Assembly (NCBI GenBank): GCA_046349435.1 | Contig: JAXMCI010000001.1 | Coordinates: 370,080-434,079, forward strand | Origin: JAXMCI01 sp046349435 | GTDB lineage: Bacteria; Pseudomonadota; Alphaproteobacteria; Dongiales; Dongiaceae | Reading direction: 5' to 3' | DNA length: 64,000 bases | Shown: positions 46,078 to 55,070 of the stretch, piece after piece | Position numbering within the stretch: position 1 is the first letter of the stretch | Layout: every line of letters begins with the position of its first letter | The notes under the pieces: generated by a model | The model's database searches: none | Told to the model about the DNA's origin: nothing | The model's input: only the letters and a program-made list of their open reading frames with translations | Translations under genes and position numbers: made by a program

Positions 46078-47091
46078 ATGAGACCTCGACCGTCCGGCTG
46101 GCTCGCCGCGCTCGCGGCGACCGCCCTGCTCGTCGCGTCCCCGCTCACGGCCCGCGCCGCGGACAAGGAGGTGACCATCGGCTACCAGACCGGAGTCGAC
46201 CCCGCCAAGGTGGCGATTGCCGACGGCGCCTACGAGAAGGCGACCGGCTGGAAGATCAGCTGGCGCAAGTTCGACACCGGCGCCGACGTGATCGCGGCGA
46301 TGGCCTCCGGCGACGTGGCGATCGGCTATGTCGGCTCCAGCCCACTCGCCGCCGCCGCCAGCCGCGGCCTCGACATCGAGACCATCCTGGTCGCCGACCT
46401 GATCGGCGAGGCCGAGGCGCTGGTGGTGCGCAACGGCGCCGGCATCGCCAAGCCACAGGACCTGATCGGCAAGAAGGTCGCCGTGCCGTTCGTCTCGACC
46501 ACGCACTACAGCCTGATCGCCGCGCTCAAGCACTGGGGCATCGACCCCAAGCAGGTGCAGATCCTCAATATGCGCCCGCCGGAGATCGCCGCCGCCTTCC
46601 AGCGCGGCGACATCGACGCGGCCTATGTCTGGGATCCCGCGCTCGGCAAGATCAAGGAAACCGGCACGGTGCTGACCAGCTCGGCCGAGGTTGCCAAGTG
46701 GGGCGCGCCGACCTTCGACGCCTACATCGCGCTGAAGGGCTTCGCCGCGCAGCATCCGGACTTCGTCACCGCCTTCGTGCGGGTGACCGAGGAGAGCTAC
46801 GCCCGCTACCGCGCGAATCCCGCGGCCTGGACGGCGACCTCGCCCGAGGCCGCCAAGATCGTGAAGCTGACCGGGGTCAAGGCCGAGGACGTGCCGGCGC
46901 TGCTCACCGGCTCCTACTTCCCGCTGCTCGACGAGCAGGTCTCGGCCCAGCTGCTCGGCGGCGGCACCGTCACGGCGATCGCCGAGACGGCCCGCTTCCT
47001 CAAGGAGCAGGGCAAGATCCCGGCCACCCAGGACGACTACGCGGCCTACGTCAACGCCGGCTTCGCCAAGGCCGCGGCCGCCACCAACTGA
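46078..47091 (+). CDS. tauA: Taurine ABC transporter substrate-binding protein
   Basis: Periplasmic taurine/sulfonate-binding protein (337 aa). The signal peptide ends PLTARAADK. The binding domain has VTIGYQTGVDPAKVAIADG, ISWRKFDTGADVIAAMASGD, IGYVGSSPLAAAASRG and AYVWDPALGKIKETG, all typical of TauA rather than SsuA. It heads a tauABCD cluster and is intact, in contrast to the following three genes. AGGAAAA before the ATG serves as ribosome site. Confidence 0.9.
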   Translation: MRPRPSGWLAALAATALLVASPLTARAADKEVTIGYQTGVDPAKVAIADGAYEKATGWKISWRKFDTGADVIAAMASGDVAIGYVGSSPLAAAASRGLDIETILVADLIGEAEALVVRNGAGIAKPQDLIGKKVAVPFVSTTHYSLIAALKHWGIDPKQVQILNMRPPEIAAAFQRGDIDAAYVWDPALGKIKETGTVLTSSAEVAKWGAPTFDAYIALKGFAAQHPDFVTAFVRVTEESYARYRANPAAWTATSPEAAKIVKLTGVKAEDVPALLTGSYFPLLDEQVSAQLLGGGTVTAIAETARFLKEQGKIPATQDDYAAYVNAGFAKAAAATN

Positions 47092-47113
47092 GTCGGGGAA
47101 AGGGAAGCCGGCG

Positions 47114-47920
47114 ATGGCGATCGTTTCCGTCGAGCAGGCGAGCGTGGTCTATCCCGGATCGAGCGGCGGCCCGGTGCTGGCGCTCGACCGCGTCTCGCTC
47201 GACATCGAGGAGGCAGCTTCGTCGTCGCGCCGCCCGGCAGCTCCGGCCGCGGCAAGACGACACTGCTCAACGTCATCGCCGGCTTCCAGCCCTCGACCAG
47301 CGGCCGCGTCACGATCGACGGCCGGCCGGTGACATCGGCCGGGCGCCGACCGTGGCGTCGTCTTCCAGGGGACGCGCTGTTCCCGGCTGACGTGCTCGGC
47401 AATGTCGAGCTCGGGCTGCGCCGCGCGGCTCGCCGCGCCGCGAGCGGCAGGAGCGCGCGCCGCCGCGACCCTGCGGCTGGTCGGGCTGGCGGGCTTCGAG
47501 CGCCATCGCATCTGGGAGTTTCCTGGCGGCATGCGCCAGCGGGAGCCTGGCTGGCCCGCGCGCCTGACCAGCGATCCTCGCGCGGTGGCGCTGATGGACG
47601 AGCCGCTCGGCGCGCTCGATGCGCTGACCCGCGAGCAGACGTGAAGGAGCAGCTGCTCGAGCCATGGAGCCAGACCGGCAAGACCATCCTGATGATCACC
47701 CACGGCATCGAGGAAGCGGTGCTGCTCGCCAGCCATCTCGTCATCCTTGACGCCGCGGCCCGGCCGCATCACCGCCCGCTTCGAGCTGCTCTTCGGCCAG
47801 CGCTTCCGCGACGGCGAGCCAGCCCGCCGGATCAAGGCCGACCCCGACTTCGTCGCCGCCCGTCAGCGGGTCGCCGACATCGTGCTCAACGCTCGGCAGG
47901 CGGCCCGAGATGGCCGAGAT
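47114..47920 (+). pseudogene. tauB: Taurine ABC transporter ATPase TauB, frameshifted
   Basis: About 260 aa if repaired. It starts MAIVSVEQASVVYPGSSGG. A base is missing in the GAGGAGGC run near 47210, after which the Walker A region (SSGRGKTTLLNVIAGFQPST, itself with Arg for the usual Cys) is in another frame. Further shifts occur near 47330, 47390, 47450, 47530 and 47640. Recognisable pieces are VVFQGDALFP, LVGLAGFERHRIWEF, LMDEPLGALDALTREQ and ILMITHGIEEAVLLASHLVIL. The end is uncertain, close to the tauC start. Non-functional as read. Confidence 0.7.
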
Positions 47921-48800
47921 CGAGATCGCGGCGCTCGGTGCGGCCGAGACCGCCACGGCGCCGGGGCGCGCCACGGCCGCAGCGTGACCTCGGCGCCGGC
48001 CGGTTGCCGCTTCCGGCTCGCCAGTCTTCGTCACCCTGGCGGCGGCGGGTCTCGCCTGGTGGGCGACGGCGCATTTCGCCTGGCTGCTCGCCGCTCTTCC
48101 TGCCCTGCCTGCGGCGGTGCTCGGCTGTTCTTCTTCACGGTGCGCGCGACGGCTATGTCGACGCCACCCTGGCGCAGCACACGCTGGCCAGCCTGGGGCG
48201 GATCTTCCTCGCCCTGGCGGCGGCGTGCTCGACGGCGATCTCGCCTGGCCAGGCGATCGGCATCAGCCCGGTCGCCCGCGGCCTGGTCGACCCGGTGATC
48301 GAGTTCTACTGGCCGATCCCGCCGCTCGCCTACCTGCCGCTGATCGTCATCTGGTTCGGCATCGGCGAGCCTCCAAGGTCCTGCTGATCTACCTGGCGAT
48401 CTTCGCGCCGGTGGCGATCTCGACCGCCGCCGGCGTGCGCGCGGTGACCCGCGACCGCCTCAACGCCGCGCGCCTGCTCGGCGCCACACGGGCGCAGTTG
48501 CTGCGCCACGTCGTGTTGCCGAGCGCGCTGCCCGACATCCTGACCGGCATCCGCATCGGGCTCGGCGGCGGCTGGTCGAGGCGCTGGTCGCCGCCGAGCT
48601 GGTGGCGGCGACCTGCGGCCTCGGCTCTATGGTGCAGCTCGGCCGCGCAGTTCCTGGTCAACACGGTGATCATGGGCATCGTCGTGATCGCCGCGGTGGC
48701 CTTCGCCTTCGAGATCCTGGTCCGTACCGCAGCGCCTGCTGGTCCCCTGGCAGGGCAAGGCGAGGGCGGCGCACCGCACCTGATGGAGAGTATCCGATGA
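47910..48800 (+). pseudogene. tauC: Taurine ABC transporter permease TauC, frameshifted
   Basis: About 290 aa if repaired. The likely start at 47910 reads MAEIEIAALGAAETATAPG and hits a stop at 47985; the frame is recovered as SPVFVTLAAAGLAWWAT and then shifts again near 48090, 48150, 48225 and 48370. Good family blocks remain: LVDPVIEFYWPIPPLAYLPL, VLLIYLAIFAPVAISTAAGV and LLGATRAQLLRHVVLPSALP, the ATPase-contact loop. Another shift lies near 48580. The stop at 48800 overlaps the tauD start (ATGA). Confidence 0.7.
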
Positions 48801-49650
48801 GCAACCAGGGGACCGACCTGACCATCTCGCCGCTGACGCCGCGGATCGGCGCGGTGGTCGGCGGCATCGACCTGGCGGAGCCGGCAAGCAACGACGCCCA
48901 CGGGCGCCTGCAGGACGCCCTTCTGCGCCACAAGGTGCTGTTCTTCGAGCGCCAGGAGATCGCCGCCGCGGCAGCAGCGCTGACTTTCGGGCGCCATGTC
49001 CTCTTCGGCCCGCTCCACATCCACCCGCTCTATCCGCAGGTGCCGGGCCAGCCCGAGATCCTGGTGCTCGACAACCACGCCGGCAACCCGACCGACAACG
49101 ACACCTGGCACACCGACGTCACCTTCATCGAGACGCCGCCGCTCGGCTCGGTGCTGCACGCCCGAACCCTGCCGCCACAGGGCGGCGACACGCCGTGGTC
49201 GGACATGGAGGCCGCCCACCAGGCGCTCTCCGAACTGATCGACAGCTGCTCGACGGGCTCAGCGCCGTGCACGACTTCGGAAAGGCCTTCCGGTCGACCA
49301 TGCGGCGCCGCCGCGCCGTCGGCGAGGAGGGCTGGCGCCGGGGCGTGGACCCGCCACCCGCCGGTCGTGCTACCCGGTCGTCCGCACCCACCCGGTGAGC
49401 GGCGCCAGGCCTGCTCAACGAGGGCTTCACCACCCACATCGTCGGTTTGACGCGGCGCGAGAGCGACGCGTTGCTGCGGTTGCTGTTCGAGCATGTGACG
49501 CGGCCGCAGTTCACCTGCCGCTGGCGCTGGCAGCCGGGCTCGGTCGCCTTCTGGGACAACCGCATCACCCAGCATGCCGCGATGAACGACTACCTGCCCC
49601 ACCGCCGGGTCATGCACCGGGCCACGATCCTGGGAGACCGGCCGGTGTGA
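48797..49650 (+). pseudogene. tauD: Taurine dioxygenase TauD, frameshifted
   Basis: Fe(II)/2-oxoglutarate dioxygenase releasing sulfite from taurine. The N-terminal two thirds of the active site are intact: ISPLTPRIGAVVGGIDL and the NDNDTWHTDVTFIETP loop with the metal-binding His-x-Asp. The frame is lost near 49245 (ELIDS...), through AVHDFGKAFRS, and regained near 49400 (LLNEGFTTHIVGLTRRESD). The distal His and Arg are present in WDNRITQHAAMNDYLPHRRV. At least three indels lie in 200 bp. If repaired it would be about 284 aa, a normal TauD length. Confidence 0.75.
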
Positions 49651-49665
49651 CGCGGCAGGGCCGCC

Positions 49666-49839
49666 CTACTCGAACGCCTCCAGCGCGACCACGCCCAGCC
49701 CGCTGCGGGTCCAGGTGTAGAGCCAGAGGTCGATGACGTCGGAGATGCGCTGGCGGCGAAGCAGCTGACGCGCTGCCAGCCATAGCGTGACGAGAACCGC
49801 CAGGGCGGCAATCTCGAGGCGGAGCGTGTTGAGATCCAA
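49666..49839 (-). CDS. Small single-pass membrane protein
   Basis: 57-aa protein starting with TTG at 49839, which is preceded by an unusually strong GGAGGAGGACC ribosome site. It reads MDLNTLRLEIAALAVLVTLW, so residues 8-24 form one membrane helix, followed by a basic stretch (ARQLLRRQR) and a C-terminal tail ISDVIDLWLYTW. I do not recognise the family. Its frame also continues upstream into the permease remnant, but the ribosome site argues for an independent short gene. Confidence 0.45.
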   Translation of the reverse strand: MDLNTLRLEIAALAVLVTLWLAARQLLRRQRISDVIDLWLYTWTRSGLGVVALEAFE

Positions 49840-49934
49840 GGTCCTCCTCCTTCTTTTTCGCCGGCGGACCTCAGTGGCTGGCGCCGCCCAATGCCAGCGC
49901 CCCGCAACCGCGGGCGCCGGCTCCTCCTCGGCGA

Positions 49935-50660
49935 TCACCGCGGCCGGCTCGGGCCCTGCAGCTGCCAGGGTACCGTGGCGACGACGACGTCCGGGCCGCC
50001 ATGGCGCAGCAGGCGCACGCGCAGGCGCCGCTCGCGGTTGACGTGCATGAGGTAACCCCACCAGCGGCCCTCGACGAGCTCCGGGATGATCACGGTGACC
50101 GGCCGGTCGGGGTGCTCGCGCCGGGCCTCGGCGATGGCGCGCAGGATTGGCGCCACCAGGCGGCGGCGGCACGACCGGCCGGGGATGGCCGCCCGCGGCG
50201 ATCGTCTGCCAGGCGCCCCACGGCAGCACCAGCCCGAGGCTGGCGATGAAGAGGTAGGTCGGCACCGCCCAGGCCAGCCCGGATTCGCGGGTGCCGCGGA
50301 GGTTCATCACGGTGATCGCGGCCAGGATGCCGAGGCAGAACCAGAGCGTCCAGGGGTGCAGGGCCGGCACCGCCGAGGTCAGCGCACCAACCCCGGCCGA
50401 GATGCCGACCGAGACGTTGAGGAGGTAATCGACCATCAACGCCGCGGCAGCGAGCAGCCCGGCGTCGGTGCCGGGATTCTCTTTCGCGACCAGATAAGGC
50501 CCGCCATTGCCGGGATAGGCCGCGATGGTCTGCCGATAGGAGAAGAACAGGATCGCCAGCAGCGCCAGGATGGCGGCGGTGATCGGGCCGATGACGGCGA
50601 GCCCGGCGGCGCCCGTGCCGGCCAGGATGGCCAGCGCCGCCTCCGGGCCAGCGGACTATG
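49935..50660 (-). pseudogene. APC-family permease remnant with internal deletion
   Basis: N-terminal and C-terminal pieces of an amino-acid/polyamine/organocation permease. From 50660 down: GPEAALAILAGTGAAGLAV, SYRQTIAAYPGNGGPYLVAK, LMVDYLLNVSVGISAGVGAL and LRGTRESGLAWAVPTYLFI, the first five or six membrane helices. After LPWGAWQTIAAGG the sequence jumps frame and goes straight to the cytoplasmic tail ILRAIAEARREHPDRPVTVI ending VVVATVPWQL. Helices 7-12, some 250 residues, are missing, and there is no start codon before a stop at 50656-50658. This is a genuine deletion, not only base errors. Confidence 0.65.
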
Positions 50661-50768
50661 ATCCTAACCCGTCCAGGCCCATCGGCCAGAAAGCAATGAC
50701 CCGCCGCGGCCTGGGTTCCGCGCCGTGGCGTTGGCATCTCCCGGCGCGTGGCCGGTTCGCGGCGCGCG

Positions 50769-51128
50769 CTAGCGGCCGGCCGCCTCGGGCGCCGCGCCGA
50801 CCTCACGCCGCAGCCATTCGTGCCATGCGGGGTCGCCGGCCACCACGGCCCAGCCCTTGATCCCGGGTGTAACGTAGCTGTGCAGCTCCCGGACCCGCCG
50901 GCGCAGCCTCTCGAAGCGCTCCGGCACGGTCTTCAGCAGCAGCATCGCCTCCGTCGTCTCGCGGACCGCTCCGTCCCACCAGAAGATGGACTGGACGCCA
51001 GGAATGATGTTGGCGGCAGCGGCGAGGCGCTCCTCGACCAGGATCCGGCCGATCGTCTCGGCCTCCTCGCGGCTGGGCACGCCGATCGAGACTTCCAGCG
51101 CCAGCAGCTCCGGCAATTGAACGCTCAT
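50769..51128 (-). CDS. cutA: Divalent-cation tolerance protein CutA
   Basis: CutA-type trimeric protein (119 aa). Family segments are SIGVPSREEAETIGRILVEE, LAAAANIIPGVQSIFWWDG and ETTEAMLLLKTVPERFERL; the C-terminal pattern HSYVTPGIKGWAVVAGDPAW replaces the usual HPYEVPEI. Linked in other bacteria to copper tolerance, though its molecular role is unsettled. The ATG at 51128 is preferred because GGAG lies about 10 nt before it; an ATG at 51137 is too close to that site. Confidence 0.8.
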   Translation of the reverse strand: MSVQLPELLALEVSIGVPSREEAETIGRILVEERLAAAANIIPGVQSIFWWDGAVRETTEAMLLLKTVPERFERLRRRVRELHSYVTPGIKGWAVVAGDPAWHEWLRREVGAAPEAAGR

Positions 51129-51150
51129 CGCGGGCATCTCCGTCAGTCAG

Positions 51151-52173
51151 TCATGCTCTGGCCGCCAGCTCGGCCGGGCCAAGGTGGCAGCGGACGCGAT
51201 GCAGCGCCGCGATCTCCCGCCAGGGCGGCGGCGCCTCGCGGCAGAGGCCCGCGACCGCCCGCGGGCAGCTGCCGGCGAAGGCGCAGCCCGGGCCGGGCGG
51301 CGATCCATCGCTCTCCCGGGGAACCGCGGCGGCCGGCGCGAGGCGGCGGCCGAATTGCGGCACCGCGCCGAGCAGGATCCGGCTGTAGGGGTGCAGCGCG
51401 TCGGCGAACAGCCGCTCGACGGGCGCGGTCTCGCAGAGCTGGCCGCGGTAGAGGACGGCGACCCGGTCGGCGAACCAGCGGACCACGGCGAGGTCGTGGG
51501 TGATGAACAGCATCGAGAGATGGGTTCGCCGCTGGATCGAGCGCAGCAGCTCGAGGATCGCCGCCTGCACCGAGACGTCGAGCGCCGACACCACCTCGTC
51601 GCAGAGCAGGAGCGAGGGTTGGGCCGCGAGCGCCCGGGCGATGGCCACCCGCTGCCGCTCGCCACCGCTGATCTCGGCCGGAAAGCGGGCGGCGTACTCC
51701 GCCGGCAGCTGGACCGACGCCAGCAGAGCGCCGACCTCGGCCGCCCGCTGCCGGCGCGGCATGCCGAAGAACAGCTGCAGCGGGCGGCCCAGGATGGTGC
51801 CGATGCGATGACGGTGATTGAGCGAGGCGTCGGGATTCTGGAAGACGATCTGGATCCGTCGGCGGACCTCGACCGGCCGCCGCTCCACCGGCCGGGTGAT
51901 GTCGGTCTCGCCGAAGCGGATGCGGCCGCCGGCGGCGGGATGCAGGCCGGCGATGGCGCGCGCCAGGGTCGACTTGCCGCTGCCGCTCTCGCCGACCAGC
52001 GCCAGCGTCTCTCCCGCAGCCACGGTCAGCGAGACGCCGTCGACCACCGCGGGCGGCTGTCGGGACCGGCGGAACGGCGCGCCGCGCCGGCCGTAGCGGC
52101 AGCGGACATCCTCCAGCCGCAGCGCCGCGCCGTCCGCGGCGGGCGAGGCGCCAGGCTGCGCGGCCGCCGTCAT
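51151..52173 (-). CDS. Peptide-type ABC transporter ATPase (DppF-like)
   Basis: Second ATPase (340 aa) of the importer at 51.2-56.6 kb. Walker A GESGSGKSTLARAI, Q-loop region IQIVFQNPDASLNHRHRIG, signature ISGGERQRVAIARALA, Walker B LLLCDEVVSALD with Val in place of the usual Pro after Glu. C-terminal cysteine motif GCAFAGSCPRAVAGLC. The start overlaps the previous ATPase (ATGA). It is the last gene of the leftward operon. Confidence 0.87.
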   Translation of the reverse strand: MTAAAQPGASPAADGAALRLEDVRCRYGRRGAPFRRSRQPPAVVDGVSLTVAAGETLALVGESGSGKSTLARAIAGLHPAAGGRIRFGETDITRPVERRPVEVRRRIQIVFQNPDASLNHRHRIGTILGRPLQLFFGMPRRQRAAEVGALLASVQLPAEYAARFPAEISGGERQRVAIARALAAQPSLLLCDEVVSALDVSVQAAILELLRSIQRRTHLSMLFITHDLAVVRWFADRVAVLYRGQLCETAPVERLFADALHPYSRILLGAVPQFGRRLAPAAAVPRESDGSPPGPGCAFAGSCPRAVAGLCREAPPPWREIAALHRVRCHLGPAELAARA

Positions 52174-53207
52174 GCCGATGCCAGTTGCTGGCGCACCGGA
52201 GCCGCGTCGCCCTGCTGCACCGCCGCGATCGCCGCGCTGCGATGGCACGCCACCGCGTGGCCGGGCCCGACCGGTCGCAGCCGCTGCGCCAGGCGCAGGC
52301 ACTCGGGCTCGGCATATCGGCAACGCGGCGCGAACCGGCAGCCTTCGGTGCGGTGCTGCCGCACGGGCGTCCCGGCCAGCATCGCGGACGGGTCCGGCGC
52401 GACGTCCGGTCGGGGCACCGACGCGATCAGCGCCTGGGCATAGGGATGGCGCGGCCGGAGCAGGACCTCGTCGGCCGGGCCTGCCTCGACGATCTGCCCG
52501 GCATACATGATGGCGATGCGGTCGCAGACTTCGCTCAAGGTCGCCAGGTCGTGCGAGACGTAGAGCATGGCGGTGCGGGCGGCGGCGCGCAGCTCGGCAA
52601 GCAGGGTGACGATGGCGAGCCGCGTCACGGCGTCCTGCCCGGTGGTCGGCTCGTCGAGGATCAGGAGATCGGGGTCCCGGCACAGCGCGAGCGCCAGGCT
52701 GATCCGCTGCTGCTGGCCGCCGCTGAACTGATGGGGATAGCGTCGCAGAGCGCCGTCGGGGTCGGGCAGCCCGACGAGGGCCAGGCTGCGCCGCGCCCGC
52801 TCGGCGGCGGCGGTCCCGGCCAGGGGCCGGCGGCTGGTGCGCAGCGTCTCGGCGAAGAGCCGGCCGATCCGCATGGTGGGGGTGAGCGCGGTCGCGGCGT
52901 TCTGCGGCACGAAGGCGAGCCTGGCGGCGCGCAGGCGACGCAGCTCGCGCCGCCCCATGGCGGAAACATCCCGGCCCTCGAAGCGGATGGCGCCGGCCCG
53001 GATGCGACGGTCCCGACGGGCCTCGCCCATCAGCAGCGCGGCGAGCGTCGACTTGCCGCAGCCGGACTCGCCGGCGAGCCCCAGGGCCTCGCCCGTCCGA
53101 ATGGTCAGGCCGAGATCCTCGATCACGCCGAACCAGCCGCCATCGCGGCGATAGTCGGCCGCGAGGCCCTCGACCTCGATCAGCGCCGGCGGCTCGCTCG
53201 CGATCAT
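52170..53207 (-). CDS. Peptide-type ABC transporter ATPase (DppD-like)
   Basis: First ATPase (345 aa). Walker A GESGCGKSTLAALL, signature FSGGQQQRISLALALC, Walker B LLILDEPTTGQD, and the C-terminal oligopeptide extension starting RHPYAQALIASVPRP with cysteines in GCRFAPRCRYAEPEC. It overlaps the neighbouring genes on both sides by 4 nt (ATGA), so the importer is translated as one coupled unit. Confidence 0.88.
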   Translation of the reverse strand: MIASEPPALIEVEGLAADYRRDGGWFGVIEDLGLTIRTGEALGLAGESGCGKSTLAALLMGEARRDRRIRAGAIRFEGRDVSAMGRRELRRLRAARLAFVPQNAATALTPTMRIGRLFAETLRTSRRPLAGTAAAERARRSLALVGLPDPDGALRRYPHQFSGGQQQRISLALALCRDPDLLILDEPTTGQDAVTRLAIVTLLAELRAAARTAMLYVSHDLATLSEVCDRIAIMYAGQIVEAGPADEVLLRPRHPYAQALIASVPRPDVAPDPSAMLAGTPVRQHRTEGCRFAPRCRYAEPECLRLAQRLRPVGPGHAVACHRSAAIAAVQQGDAAPVRQQLASA

Positions 53208-54097
53208 GCCGGGCGCCCGGCCTCGGCCGGTCCGAGCAGGCGGATGATGCCGTCGGTGAAGAGGTTCACCGCGGTCACCAGCACCGCCATGCAGGCGGCC
53301 GGCGCGGCAACCGGCCAGATCGAGGCGTCGATGGTGCCGCGCCCCTCGTTCACCATCAGCCCCCAGTCGGGCGTCGGCGGCGCCGCGCCGAACCCGAGGA
53401 AGCCGAGGCCGCCGATGAAGAGGATGGCGTAGCCGGTGCGGATCGAGAACTCGACGACCAGGGTGCCGGCGACATTCGGCAGGATCTCCCGCAGCACGAT
53501 CGAGAGCCGGGTCTCGCCGCGGGCCCGGGCCGCGGCGATGAACTCCTCGGCAGCGATCGCCTGCGTCGCCGCGCGCACCACCCGGGTCACGTTCGGCACC
53601 GCGAGCAGGCCCACGGTCACCGCGATCAGCGGCCCGCTCGAGCCGACGATCCCGACGATCAGCAGGGCGAAGATGATCGACGGGATGCTCATGACGATCT
53701 CGAGCGCCCGCATCACGATCTCGTCCGCCGCGCCGCCGATCGAGCCGAGCAGCATGCCGATCAGCCCGCCGAGGATGGCCGACAGGGCCGCCGCCCCGCC
53801 GGCGGTCAGCAGGATCGTCCGGCTGCCCTGGAGGACGCGGCTCAGCACGTCGCGCCCGAGATTGTCGGTGCCGAGCCAGAAGCTGCCGTCGGGCGGCTGG
53901 AACGGCGCGCCGACGAAGATCTGCGTCGGCGAATAGGGCGAGATCACCGGCGCCGCGGCGGCCACCGCGACATAGGCGAGCAGCAGGACCGCGGCCAGCC
54001 AGGCGCCGGGCGGCAGCCGGCGCAATCCTCTCCCCCGGCCACCGCGCGCCGCCGGCCGGGCCGCACCCTCCGGCCCGAAGCCTTCGACGGTGGTCAT
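53204..54097 (-). CDS. Peptide-type ABC transporter permease (DppC-like)
   Basis: Permease of 297 aa with the OppC/DppC pattern: N-terminal membrane helix AAVLLLAYVAVAAAAP, the LGTDNLGRDVLSRVLQGSRT motif, ATPase-contact loop IAAARARGETRLSIVLREIL and the C-terminal MAVLVTAVNLFTDGI. Start and stop both overlap their neighbours (ATGA). It pairs with the DppB-like permease to form the pore. Confidence 0.88.
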   Translation of the reverse strand: MTTVEGFGPEGAARPAARGGRGRGLRRLPPGAWLAAVLLLAYVAVAAAAPVISPYSPTQIFVGAPFQPPDGSFWLGTDNLGRDVLSRVLQGSRTILLTAGGAAALSAILGGLIGMLLGSIGGAADEIVMRALEIVMSIPSIIFALLIVGIVGSSGPLIAVTVGLLAVPNVTRVVRAATQAIAAEEFIAAARARGETRLSIVLREILPNVAGTLVVEFSIRTGYAILFIGGLGFLGFGAAPPTPDWGLMVNEGRGTIDASIWPVAAPAACMAVLVTAVNLFTDGIIRLLGPAEAGRPA

Positions 54098-55059
54098 GCC
54101 AGGCGGGTGCGCAGCTTCGGGTTCAGCAGCAGCGTCGCCAGGTCGGCCACCAGGTTGACGCCGATATAGGTCGCCGACAGCACCAGCGCGGCACCCTGGA
54201 TCATCGGCACGTCGCGGAAGCGGATCGATTCGACGAGCAGGCGACCGAGGCCGGGATAGTTGAACACCACCTCGACGATGACGATGCCGCCGACCAGCCA
54301 GGAGGCGTTGAGCGCGATCGCGTTGATCGCGGGTCCGAGCGCATTGGGCAGGGCGTGGACGAGCAGGACGCGGCTGCGGGTCAGCCCGCGCAGGGTCGCC
54401 ATCCTGACATAGTCCGAGCGCAGCACCTCGATCATCGAGCTGCGGGTCTGGCGCACGACGTAGGCGGTCATCGCGAAGTTGAGCGTGATCACCGGCATGA
54501 CCAGCATGGCGAGGGCGCCGCCCGGCGAGCGCGCCTGGTCGATCAGCGCCAGCGGCGGCAGCAGCCCGAGCTCGTTGGCCAGCAGCAGCACCAGGAAGAT
54601 GCCGGTGACGAACTCGGGCACCGACATGCCGAGAAGCAGCAGGACCGAGATGCCGAGGTCGACCGGCCCGTCGCGCCTGGCGGCCGCCAGCAGGCCAAGC
54701 CCGATGCTGAGCGGGACATGGACCAGCAGGGCGAGCCCGCCGAGCAGCAGGGTCCGCCCGAGATGGCGCTCGAGATAGGGGAGGACCGCGCGATCGGCGA
54801 CCAGCGAGCGCCCGAAATCGCCCTGCACGATCCCCGACAGCCAGCGGCCGTAGCGCTCCGGCGCGGGATCGGAGAGGTGGAGCTGCTGCCGCAGCGCCTC
54901 GAGCGACTGCCGGGTCGCATCGCGCCCGAGGATGCGCTCCGCCGTGTCGCCCGGCAGCAGGGCGATGGACGAGAAGACGATGAGCGACACGGCTAGAAGC
55001 GAGAGGAGCGACAGGCCGATGCGCGTCGCGATCAGGCGCAGGACCGGACCGGCGAGCAT
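54094..55059 (-). CDS. Peptide-type ABC transporter permease (DppB-like)
   Basis: Permease of 321 aa. The start at 55059 (MLAGPVLRLIATRIGLSLLS) gives the usual DppB N-terminus. Family signatures: SSIALLPGDTAERILGRDAT, QTRSSMIEVLRSDYVRMATL (ATPase contact) and VEVVFNYPGLGRLLVESI. It begins 12 nt after the binding-protein stop and is the second gene of the transporter operon. Confidence 0.88.
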   Translation of the reverse strand: MLAGPVLRLIATRIGLSLLSLLAVSLIVFSSIALLPGDTAERILGRDATRQSLEALRQQLHLSDPAPERYGRWLSGIVQGDFGRSLVADRAVLPYLERHLGRTLLLGGLALLVHVPLSIGLGLLAAARRDGPVDLGISVLLLLGMSVPEFVTGIFLVLLLANELGLLPPLALIDQARSPGGALAMLVMPVITLNFAMTAYVVRQTRSSMIEVLRSDYVRMATLRGLTRSRVLLVHALPNALGPAINAIALNASWLVGGIVIVEVVFNYPGLGRLLVESIRFRDVPMIQGAALVLSATYIGVNLVADLATLLLNPKLRTRLA

Positions 55060-55070
55060 CGGCCCCTCGC

